Position numbers and translations under genes: made by a program. The notes below the pieces were generated by a model, which saw nothing but the letters and a program-made list of their open reading frames with translations, was not told where the DNA came from and ran no database searches. From Myxococcales bacterium (GTDB lineage Bacteria > Myxococcota_A > Polyangia > Polyangiales > Ga0077539), in NCBI GenBank assembly GCA_013298625.1, contig JAAFIF010000005.1, forward strand, positions 62,001-126,000: DNA of 64,000 nt, read 5' to 3'. Below, one piece after another: positions 8,396 through 15,363 of this stretch. Position 1 is the first letter of the stretch. Each line of letters starts with the position of its first letter.

Positions 8396-9316
8396 ATGCG
8401 CATCGCTTCGATCACGCTGCTCTCGCTCGCCCTCGCCGCTTGCTCCGAGGACGCTCCCCGACGCGACTCCGCAGTGGAAGCGTCGGCGCGCGACGTCGTG
8501 ACCGACGCGAGCAGCGCGACCGAAGACAGCGGCGCGCTGGTGGACACAGGAGCCGCCGTCGACACCGGCGTCGCGATGGACAGCGCGACCCTCGCGGACA
8601 CAGGCGTGGCGTTCGACTCGGGCGTCGCGTTCGACTCGGGCGTCGCGTTCGACTCGGGCGTCACCATCGACTCGGGTGTCACCGTGGACACCGGCGTGAT
8701 CGTCGACAGCGGCGTCCGCGTGGACACTGGCGTGATCGTCGACAGCGGTGTGCGCATCGACAGCGGCGTACGCGTCGACAGCGGCGTGAGCAGCGCGCGG
8801 TGCTTGTCGGGCGCGACGGGGACGCACGTCGCGCGCATTCGCTGGACAGGATCCGCCCCGACGTCGCGCGCGTCCGTCGTGTACGAGGCCAACTCGCTGC
8901 CGGACACGTCACGGTGGCGCGCGGGCGCGTACAGCCGTGGCTCCATCGGCTCGTACACACCGACCTTCACCGACACGTTCTTGGGCGAAGGCGGGCTCGA
9001 GCTCGGGAGCACCAACTTCATCGACATCGAGCTGAGCACCGCGGGCCTCGGCGCGATTTCGAACGTCACGATCGCGCTGTACGGACGCAGCTTCAACACG
9101 GGATCTCCTGGCTCGTACTCGTGGATGACCTTCGAGGGGGCGGGCAGCGTTCCCCCTGGGACCGTGGCCAACTCAGCGCCGTACCAGTGGTACCGCGGCA
9201 ACGCGACGACCGCGTTTCGCCCCGGAAACGCTGGGGTCCTGCTGCGCGTCAGCCCCGGCGGACCGTCGAGCACGCTCATCGTCAACCGAGTCGAGCTCTG
9301 CTTCGACGCGCGCTGA
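8396..9316 (+). CDS. Lipoprotein with hexapeptide linker and C-terminal exported domain
   Basis: A 306-residue protein of unknown function. MRIASITLLSLALAAC is a lipoprotein signal with Cys at 16. Residues about 46-129 are a low-complexity linker of six-residue units of the form GVxxD(S/T). The C-terminal 175 residues are Ser/Thr/Gly-rich with predicted beta character and two Cys near the ends (SSARCLSG and VELCFDAR), suggesting a disulphide-closed secreted domain. The ATG at 8396 is preferred because it starts the signal peptide; the frame is open upstream but encodes no signal. Linkers of this kind are typical of myxobacterial surface lipoproteins. Confidence 0.75.
   Translation: MRIASITLLSLALAACSEDAPRRDSAVEASARDVVTDASSATEDSGALVDTGAAVDTGVAMDSATLADTGVAFDSGVAFDSGVAFDSGVTIDSGVTVDTGVIVDSGVRVDTGVIVDSGVRIDSGVRVDSGVSSARCLSGATGTHVARIRWTGSAPTSRASVVYEANSLPDTSRWRAGAYSRGSIGSYTPTFTDTFLGEGGLELGSTNFIDIELSTAGLGAISNVTIALYGRSFNTGSPGSYSWMTFEGAGSVPPGTVANSAPYQWYRGNATTAFRPGNAGVLLRVSPGGPSSTLIVNRVELCFDAR
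8531..8782 (+). repeat. Tandem 18-base repeat coding GVxxD(S/T) units
   Basis: Fourteen consecutive six-codon units fill this stretch; three in a row are identical (GGCGTCGCGTTCGACTCG). The copies vary mostly at the third and fourth codons. The array probably expands and contracts by slippage, changing the length of a surface spacer. Confidence 0.85.
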
Positions 9317-9440
9317 GCCGCGCGAACCATTGTTGCGACTCTGTTGAGCGCCACGCGACGTCGATGTCTCACCCTGACCCGCCGCGCAGCGAGGCGCAGT
9401 TCGATGCTACGTTCACCGTTGGAGCAGAGAGCACGACGCG

Positions 9441-11102
9441 ATGAGCGACAACGGTGAAGCCGCGCTGAGCAACGGGACGATGATCAAAGACCGCTATCGC
9501 GTCGAGCGCTTGCTCGGCGCCGGCGGGATGGGCGCGGTGTACGCCGCGCGAGACACGGTCCTCGACAAGCGCGTCGCGCTGAAGATCCTGCACAAAGAGA
9601 TCGCCGACGACGAGAACATGACCGCGCGCTTCATCCAAGAGGCGCGCGCAGCGAGCGCGTTCAAGCACCGCCACGTGGTCGAGAGCTTGGACTTCGGCAC
9701 GCACGAGGCGGCGCCCTTCTTGGTGATGGAGTTTCTCGAAGGCGAGGCCTTCGCGGACATCCTTCAGCGCGAGCAGAAGATCTCGCCCGAGCGCGCGGTC
9801 TCGCTGCTCGAGCCCATCGCGCGAGCGCTCGCGCGGGCGCACCAGGCGGGGATCATTCACCGCGACGTCAAGCCCGACAACGTGTTCATCGCGAAGGGCG
9901 ACAACGAGGGCGAGTTCGTCCCGAAGCTCGTCGACTTCGGCATCGCCAAGCGAACCACCGAAGGCGAGCTGCGGCTGACGAAGACCTCGGTCGCGATGGG
10001 CACGCCCTTCTACATGCCGCCCGAGCAAGCGATGGGCGCGAAGGACGTGACGCCAGCGGCGGATCAGTACGCGTTCGCGGCGATGCTCTTCGAGGCCGTG
10101 AGCGCGAAGTTTCCGCACGACGGAGAGTCGTACAACGCGCTGATCATCAACAAGGTCACCAAGGAGCCGCTGTCGCTGATCGACGCGTGCCCAGGCATCG
10201 ACGCGACCTTCTCCGCGGTGGTGATGAAGGCGCTCGCGCGCGAACCCGAGGGCCGCTACCCCTCGATGACCGACCTTCGCGACGCGCTCGTCGCCTCGGT
10301 CGGCGGCCACATCGAGCGGCCATCGATCACCGGCAGCGCAGCCGTGGTCGCAGACCCACCTGCGATTTCTCCCAATCGCGACGCGAGCACGTCCAAGGCG
10401 CTGCCGTCGGCCAGCGCGGCGGTCGAGCGCGGCAAGGCGACGATTCCCAGCGTGACGGGAGACATGTCCGCGAGCGGCGCGAAGGCTGCGATTCCTGCGG
10501 ACTCGGTGGCAGGCGTCGAGCGCCCCTCGCAGCTCGCTTCGTCGCCGCCCGCGAAGAAATCGAACGCGCCGCTCATCGGCGGAGCGCTCGTCGCGCTCGC
10601 GCTGCTCGGCGGCGGAGGGTATGCGCTCTCGCAGCGCGGGGCGGCCAACGCGGCGTCGACGGGAGCCGCGACAGGTTCGACAGGCACGACGTCAACCCCG
10701 ACCTCAACCCCGACCCAGACGCCCACGGTCGCGCGACGAATGCTGCGGATTCGGGTCGCTCCCGCGACAGCGACGATTCAGGCAGACGGACGCGAGCTCG
10801 GGCGCGGCGCTGCGACGTTCGAGGCCGCTCCAGGCACCGAGGTCGAGCTTCGCTTCGCCGCCGCGGGACACGCGACGCGCACCGAGCGCGTGCGGCTCGA
10901 CTCGGACCAGAGCATCGAGCGAGTGCTCGAAGTGACGCCGCCGCCAGCGGCAGCCGCGGAGGGCGCCGACGCTGGCGCGACGACCGCGGCGCGAGGCGCC
11001 AACGGAGCTCGCACCACGGGGCGCGCGCGCTCGGGCTCCGGCGGGCTGCAGCTCGGGCGCACCGGAGTGCGGCTCGACCTCAATTTTCTCAGGCCGCACT
11101 GA
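9441..11102 (+). CDS. PknB-type Ser/Thr protein kinase with transmembrane helix and PEGA domain
   Basis: The 553-residue product has a complete Hanks-type kinase domain at about residues 19-285: glycine loop LLGAGGMGAVY, ATP lysine K48 in VALKIL, catalytic loop HRDVKPDN with D142, DFG at 165-167, and GTPFYMPPEQ in the activation segment. A Ser/Thr/Ala linker leads to one membrane helix at about 377-397, then an outside PEGA-like domain (about 432-500; VAPATATIQADGRELGRG). All catalytic residues are present, so it should be active. It signals from envelope to cytoplasm by phosphorylation; substrates are unknown. The TPR/PEGA gene 45 bases downstream is its likely partner, as in the second module at 38889-41363. 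Confidence 0.93.
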   Translation: MSDNGEAALSNGTMIKDRYRVERLLGAGGMGAVYAARDTVLDKRVALKILHKEIADDENMTARFIQEARAASAFKHRHVVESLDFGTHEAAPFLVMEFLEGEAFADILQREQKISPERAVSLLEPIARALARAHQAGIIHRDVKPDNVFIAKGDNEGEFVPKLVDFGIAKRTTEGELRLTKTSVAMGTPFYMPPEQAMGAKDVTPAADQYAFAAMLFEAVSAKFPHDGESYNALIINKVTKEPLSLIDACPGIDATFSAVVMKALAREPEGRYPSMTDLRDALVASVGGHIERPSITGSAAVVADPPAISPNRDASTSKALPSASAAVERGKATIPSVTGDMSASGAKAAIPADSVAGVERPSQLASSPPAKKSNAPLIGGALVALALLGGGGYALSQRGAANAASTGAATGSTGTTSTPTSTPTQTPTVARRMLRIRVAPATATIQADGRELGRGAATFEAAPGTEVELRFAAAGHATRTERVRLDSDQSIERVLEVTPPPAAAAEGADAGATTAARGANGARTTGRARSGSGGLQLGRTGVRLDLNFLRPH

Positions 11103-11147
11103 GCTGGGCGTTGCAATCGGGGCGGCGTTGGGGTGATCGTTCGAGCG

Positions 11148-12656
11148 ATGATTCGCAGGACGATTCTGAGCGTGGCGCTCGTGCTCGCGGGGACCGAGGC
11201 GGCGGCGCAGCGTAGGCCGCGCGGCCAAGAGCAAGGCACGGGCCTGACGGGCGAGGCCGACGAGCGATTTCGCCGTGGAATTTCGCTGGCAGGAGAGAAC
11301 AACTACAGCGCCGCGCTCGTCGAGTTTCGGCGCGCGTACGACGTGTCTCGCAACGCGTTGATCCTGTTCAACGTGGCGGCGATGGAGATCGAGCTCAACC
11401 ACTTCGCCGAGGGCCAGGACGCGCTCAACGAGTACCAGCGGTCGGCGCCTGCGCCGGTGGTGCAAGCGCGACGCGCGCAGATCGACGCGCTTCAGATGCG
11501 CATCCGCGAGCGTTCGGGCACGATCACCGTGGCGCTTCCGCACCCGGGGCTGCGAGTGCAGCTGCAGTCGCTCGCGGGCAACAGCGCGGCGATCGTGCGC
11601 GAGGGAGCGGCGGCGAGCGCCGCGATTCGACTGCCGATCGGACGCTACCGCGTGACGATCACGGCGAGCGGATTTCGGCAGCGAGAGAGCGAGCACGACG
11701 TCGCGGCGAACTCGGATGTGCGCATCGACACAGCGCTCGAAGCAGCGGTGGCGACGCTCACGATTCGGTCCAACGTCGAGGGCGCTGAGGTGAAGATCGA
11801 CGGACGTTCGGTGGGCTTCACGCCGCTGTCAGCGCAGACCGTGCCCGAGGGCGAGCGGCGCGTCGAAGTGTCGCGGCCGGGCTATGCGCCGTTCTCCGCG
11901 TCGATCGCAGCGCAAGGCAGCGCGGGCGTCGTCGACGCGAATCTTGGCTGGCTCAACCCGATGCCGACAGAGCTCGCGGCGCGGCTCGTACTCGAACGAG
12001 AGTATTCCGACGTGAGCTGCTTCATCGACGATCAGCGAGTGGACTGTGGCGGAAGTGACAGCGTTCCGCCTGGACGACATACGCTGCGCGTGACCGGTCG
12101 CGACTACGTTCGCGCAGAGCAGATCGTACAGCTCGACGCAGGGAGAGCGACGCGAGTGGACGTTCGCCTGGTGCCGACGCCAGCAGTTCGCGAGGCGCAA
12201 GAGCGAGGCATCGCGCAGCGCCGAATCGGCTTCGTTTTGGGGGGTATCGGCGTGGCTGCAACGATCGGCGGAGTCGCGTGGACGGCACTCTCGATCAGAG
12301 ACTTGAACGAAACCGCAGAAGCGCAAGATAGCATCGAAGGGTGCCGACAGCTCCTCATGCCGATGCAGACGATCAACTGCGTCAACGAACTGCTCGACGG
12401 TACCGGCATCCCCCCAGTGATGACCCTGCTACAGGTCGGTGAGCTCAACGACGACCTCGTCGTGTCGCGGGACGACGCCACGCTGCAAGCAGGCCTCGGC
12501 GGCGGTCTATTGGGTCTCGGCGTGATCGGCATCACGACCGGCGCGATCCTCATCGCCACCGCGCCCGCGGACCGCTTCTCCTCGCCGCCGCCGCGCCGCG
12601 CGAGGCTCGCGCCGCAGTTCAGCCCGACGCTCAACGGGTTTGCGCTGCGGTTCTAA
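11148..12656 (+). CDS. Exported TPR/PEGA-domain membrane protein, partner of the upstream kinase
   Basis: A signal peptide (MIRRTILSVALVLAGTEAAAQ) precedes a short TPR-like helical repeat region (about residues 35-115; FRRGISLAGENNYSAALVEF). Two or three PEGA-type beta modules follow (IRSNVEGAEVKIDGRSVGFT near 205; VSCFIDDQRVDCGGSDSVPP near 290). Two hydrophobic helices at about 360-382 and 450-472 anchor the C-terminus. It probably sits in the periplasm or inner membrane and binds wall or protein ligands. The ATG at 11148 starts a cleaner signal than the GTG at 11133. Gene order and architecture match 40452-41363. Confidence 0.82.
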   Translation: MIRRTILSVALVLAGTEAAAQRRPRGQEQGTGLTGEADERFRRGISLAGENNYSAALVEFRRAYDVSRNALILFNVAAMEIELNHFAEGQDALNEYQRSAPAPVVQARRAQIDALQMRIRERSGTITVALPHPGLRVQLQSLAGNSAAIVREGAAASAAIRLPIGRYRVTITASGFRQRESEHDVAANSDVRIDTALEAAVATLTIRSNVEGAEVKIDGRSVGFTPLSAQTVPEGERRVEVSRPGYAPFSASIAAQGSAGVVDANLGWLNPMPTELAARLVLEREYSDVSCFIDDQRVDCGGSDSVPPGRHTLRVTGRDYVRAEQIVQLDAGRATRVDVRLVPTPAVREAQERGIAQRRIGFVLGGIGVAATIGGVAWTALSIRDLNETAEAQDSIEGCRQLLMPMQTINCVNELLDGTGIPPVMTLLQVGELNDDLVVSRDDATLQAGLGGGLLGLGVIGITTGAILIATAPADRFSSPPPRRARLAPQFSPTLNGFALRF

Positions 12657-12663
12657 ACCACGA

Positions 12664-12770
12664 CCGCGACGGGCATCGTAGTTTTCCCACTGCGCGGCAG
12701 TGGTTTGACTTGATTTCAACGGCTCGTTGAAAGAGCCGATCCGCTTGGGCATCTTCGATGCCCGTCGCGG
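12664..12770 (+). repeat. Palindromic MITE/REP-like dispersed repeat, copy 1
   Basis: The element is bounded by perfect 15-base terminal inverted repeats, CCGCGACGGGCATCG (12664-12678) and its complement (12756-12770). Inside are a CCACTG/CAGTGG hairpin, the word GGTTTGACTTGATTTCAAC and a GGCTC/GAGCC hairpin. A second copy in opposite orientation lies at 24259-24355; 43 internal bases match with two differences. It begins just after the stop of the PEGA gene. There is no coding capacity, so any movement would depend on an enzyme from elsewhere. Confidence 0.85.
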
Positions 12771-12800
12771 GCGCGGTATCACGGCGGCGCTGCGCTTCGA

Positions 12801-12829
12801 TTGACGAGACCGTGGGCGCGTGCGACAGA
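12801..12829 (+). promoter_or_regulatory. Weak candidate promoter for the cobalamin-riboswitch transcript
   Basis: TTGACG at 12801-12806 resembles a -35 box; 17 bases on is GACAGA, a poor -10 match. A perfect hairpin (CGGACAC, loop, GTGTCCG) follows at 12845-12862. A promoter must lie between the dispersed repeat and the riboswitch, but this exact site is tentative. Confidence 0.25.
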
Positions 12830-12896
12830 TTCGCTCGATCCGAGCGGACACGCTGGTGTCCGTGACGATCGTCCACAACGCAAAGCCACACATCAC

Positions 12897-13060
12897 GACG
12901 ACGAGCGTTCGGGAAGCCGGTGCAACACCGGCGCGGCCCCCGCCACTGTAACCGGGGACGAACGTCGCGATACCACTGGGGCTGCGCTCTCGATGAGCGC
13001 GCAACCCTGGGAAGGCGCGGCGGGTAGATCGATCCGGAAGCCAGGAGACCGGCTGTCGTC
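12897..13060 (+). promoter_or_regulatory. Cobalamin (adenosylcobalamin-type) riboswitch
   Basis: The aptamer core is unmistakable. AAGCCGGTGCAACACCGGC is followed by the universal CCCGCCACTGTAA, then CCACTGG ... CTGGGAAGG of the P6 arm, and the closing B12 box AGCCAGGAGACCGGCT. GACGAC (12897-12902) pairs with GTCGTC (13055-13060) as P1. It should sense cobalamin in the nascent mRNA and control the two lipoprotein genes that follow. About 240 bases separate it from the start codon, so the expression platform is probably translational or uses a distant terminator. Confidence 0.95.
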
Positions 13061-13265
13061 CATCACCGTTGAAGCGTCGCGGCGGGCGACGGCGTCGGTG
13101 TCGAACTCGTTCTGCGCGCTCGTCGTCGCTTCGCGTGGTGTTCTCACCCGCGCAGCGGTCTCGACGGGGGCGTCGATCGATCGTCGATGCGAGTGATTTC
13201 AGACAGCGTGCACACGGCCGGTGGTCGTCGCGCTCGTCCGAGACGCTTCGAACGGAGGATGCCCA

Positions 13266-13290
13266 CGCGCGCGGGGTGCGCGCGAAGGAG
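13266..13290 (+). promoter_or_regulatory. Hairpin abutting the ribosome-binding site of the B12-regulated gene
   Basis: CGCGCGC (13266-13272) and GCGCGCG (13278-13284) form a perfect seven-pair stem directly before AAGGAG (13285-13290), 13 bases ahead of the ATG. It is a reasonable candidate for the switching part of the riboswitch, controlling ribosome access, but high background GC makes chance hairpins common. Confidence 0.4.
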
Positions 13291-13303
13291 AGCCACTCGT
13301 TCG

Positions 13304-14644
13304 ATGAATTGCCGTTCAGTGTTCTGCACGTTGGCCGCGGCCTCGTTGGTCGCCGCCTGCTCACCCCCTGCCCCGCCCGCCGACGCGGGCGCTGACAGCA
13401 GCGCGCAACCCGACGCCTCGTCGTTGCCCGACGCCACCATGGAAGCCTCGTCGCTGCCCGACGCTTCGCACGACGGAAGCGCGCCGTCGGACGTCGTCGC
13501 GACGGACACCCCCGCGGGCGACGCGGGCGACGCGGGCGACGCCGGAATGAATTCGTGTGCGCTCAATCGAGTGATCGTCACCACGTCCGACGGAAGCGAA
13601 GGCGCCTACGTCACTGGGTCCGTCGCCACGCGCGCGCTCACTTACCTCGCGCCGCCGATGGGCGCGAGCGTCGAGCAAGACCACGTCGTTCGCCGCGCAG
13701 GATGCAGGGTGTACGACCTCAACCGGTCCTTTGGCGCAGGGCCCAATCAGCTGCTCGAGCTCGACCCGGCCAACCCGTGGGCGCCGCGACGGACGATCAC
13801 GATTCCGCCCATCCCGATGGTGGGCGCGCCGAACCCGTACGACGTCGTCGAGGTGTCCGCGAGCAAGTCGTACCTGGCGCTCTACAACGGCGCGTCGCTG
13901 TACGTGTTCAACCCGCAGACCGGCGCGATGTCGGGCTCGATCAGCCTCGCGTCGTTTGCCGGCGCCGATGCGATCCCCGAGGCCGCGATGCTGCACGTCG
14001 CCAACGGCCGCGCGTGGGTCGCGCTGCAGCAACTCGATCGGACGATGGGCTACGCGCCGCCTGCGCGCTCGACGGTCGTCGCGATCGACACGGCCACGGA
14101 CACGCTCGCGGACCTCGACGCGATGACGGCGGGCGTTCAGTCGTCGATCTCGCTGAGCTTCGGCAACCCGCAGTCCTCGACGGCGACCACCGACGGTCGC
14201 TACTGGGTGATCGCGAGCACCGGGACCTTCGGCAGCGCGACGGACGGCGGGCTCTCGGTGATCGACACGCAGACGGGCGCTGAAGTGCGCAGCGTCTCGG
14301 CGGCGATGCTCGGCGGTGATCCCGGCGCCGTGACGATGGTGGACGCGACGACGGCGTGGGTCGTCACGAGGCCGAGCGCCGACGGCGGCGCGCAGACCGT
14401 CGTGCGCGCGGTGAACATCATGACCGGCGCGGTGGCAGCGATGCCCGTGCACCAGCGGGCCGAGCCGCTCGGCGCGATCGAGCGCGGCCCCGACGGAAAC
14501 ATCTGGGCCATCAACGGCAGCTTCGGCACCAACGGAGCGGTCTACTTCATCGCGCCGAACGGCGCCGAGCTCGGGCGCTTCGTGCTCCCGTCGCGCGGCG
14601 ACGCGGGCACCACTGGGACGTACTCGCTCGCGTTCGCGCCGTGA
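13304..14644 (+). CDS. Cobalamin-regulated surface lipoprotein, YncE/BtuG-like beta-propeller
   Basis: A 446-residue lipoprotein: MNCRSVFCTLAAASLVAAC gives Cys19, followed by an Asp/Ala-rich linker to about residue 83. The rest shows propeller-blade patterns such as STVVAIDTATDTLADLD, GLSVIDTQTGAEVRSV and GPDGNIWAINGSFGTNG, spaced as in YncE/SMP-30-like propellers. It is the first gene behind the cobalamin riboswitch. In Bacteroides, BtuG is a surface beta-propeller lipoprotein that captures B12 with very high affinity and is also B12-regulated; a similar role here is inferred from architecture plus regulation, not sequence identity. AAGGAG precedes the ATG. The next lipoprotein gene begins within a few bases of the stop. 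Confidence 0.82.
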   Translation: MNCRSVFCTLAAASLVAACSPPAPPADAGADSSAQPDASSLPDATMEASSLPDASHDGSAPSDVVATDTPAGDAGDAGDAGMNSCALNRVIVTTSDGSEGAYVTGSVATRALTYLAPPMGASVEQDHVVRRAGCRVYDLNRSFGAGPNQLLELDPANPWAPRRTITIPPIPMVGAPNPYDVVEVSASKSYLALYNGASLYVFNPQTGAMSGSISLASFAGADAIPEAAMLHVANGRAWVALQQLDRTMGYAPPARSTVVAIDTATDTLADLDAMTAGVQSSISLSFGNPQSSTATTDGRYWVIASTGTFGSATDGGLSVIDTQTGAEVRSVSAAMLGGDPGAVTMVDATTAWVVTRPSADGGAQTVVRAVNIMTGAVAAMPVHQRAEPLGAIERGPDGNIWAINGSFGTNGAVYFIAPNGAELGRFVLPSRGDAGTTGTYSLAFAP

Positions 14645-14655
14645 ACGAGCGCGCC

Positions 14656-15363
14656 ATGGCAATACGCACACACATTCAAGTGGCCGCTGTTTCGTCGGCG
14701 CTCTTCGCGATGGCGTGCGGGCCGATGCCGACCGGCGCCGACGGCGACGCGAGCGGCGACGCGGCGATCATCGTCGAAGGCGGACCGGGCTCCGAAGCGG
14801 GCGCAGCGCGCGGGGTGTTCGCCGAGCGCGTCGTGGAGTTTGCGCCGGGCGCGGGCGCGGGCTTCGGTCAGTCGCGCATGCCGGGCATCGTCCTGGGCGC
14901 CCCCGAAGGCGCAGGGGACATGTTCGGCTCGACGCACGTGGTCTCGCTCGGCAGGGGCGGAAGGATCTGCGTCGCGATGAGCGCGCCGATCGTGGACCGC
15001 GCGGGGCCTGACTTCATCGTGTTCGAGAACGCGTTCTTCGTCGCTGGCGTCGAGCGCTCGTTTGTCGAGCTCGGCGAGGTGTCGGTGAGCGACGACGGGA
15101 GCACGTTCGCGACGTTCGCGTGCGACCGCGCGGCTGCGCCCTTTCGCGGCTGCGCTGGGGTCAACCCGGTGTACGCGAGCACGAGCAACGGGCTCGACCC
15201 GACGGACCCGCGCTACGCGGGCGGAGACGCGTTCGACTTGTCGAGCGTGGGGATGACGCGCGCGACGATCGTGTGCGTGCGCGACCTCGAGACCGAGCCG
15301 CTGATGGCGCCCTCGTCGGGGTTCGACCTCGACGCGGTGGCCGCCGTGCACGCGGCGCGCTAG
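14656..15363 (+). CDS. Second cobalamin-regulated lipoprotein, cell-surface type
   Basis: A 235-residue lipoprotein (MAIRTHIQVAAVSSALFAMAC, Cys21). After a short acidic linker comes a compact domain with FGQSRMPGIVLGAP, DVLSL-like VVSLGRGGRICVAM, GPDFIVFENAF, YAGGDAFDLSSVG and a final SGFDLDAVAAVHA. This conserved pattern of 'cell surface protein' domains is, to my knowledge, often found in B12-riboswitch loci. An in-frame GTG at 14641 overlaps the previous stop codon (GTGA) and is an alternative start. A joint role with the propeller in cobalamin capture is inferred from co-transcription. The 3' end overlaps the convergent gene by four bases. Confidence 0.78.
   Translation: MAIRTHIQVAAVSSALFAMACGPMPTGADGDASGDAAIIVEGGPGSEAGAARGVFAERVVEFAPGAGAGFGQSRMPGIVLGAPEGAGDMFGSTHVVSLGRGGRICVAMSAPIVDRAGPDFIVFENAFFVAGVERSFVELGEVSVSDDGSTFATFACDRAAAPFRGCAGVNPVYASTSNGLDPTDPRYAGGDAFDLSSVGMTRATIVCVRDLETEPLMAPSSGFDLDAVAAVHAAR

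Larger units (their letters stand above)
12657..13303. other. Non-coding interval: dispersed repeat, promoter region and riboswitch leader
   Basis: This 647-base stretch contains no gene I can support. It starts directly after the stop codon with a palindromic dispersed repeat, continues through a possible promoter and a hairpin at 12845-12862, then the cobalamin riboswitch, and ends with about 240 bases of leader before the start codon at 13304. Confidence 0.8.

Noticed and set aside
13061-13303. Small upstream gene between riboswitch and lipoprotein
   Set aside because: Short frames occur but have no ribosome site or conserved composition; a leader region with an expression platform explains the gap better.
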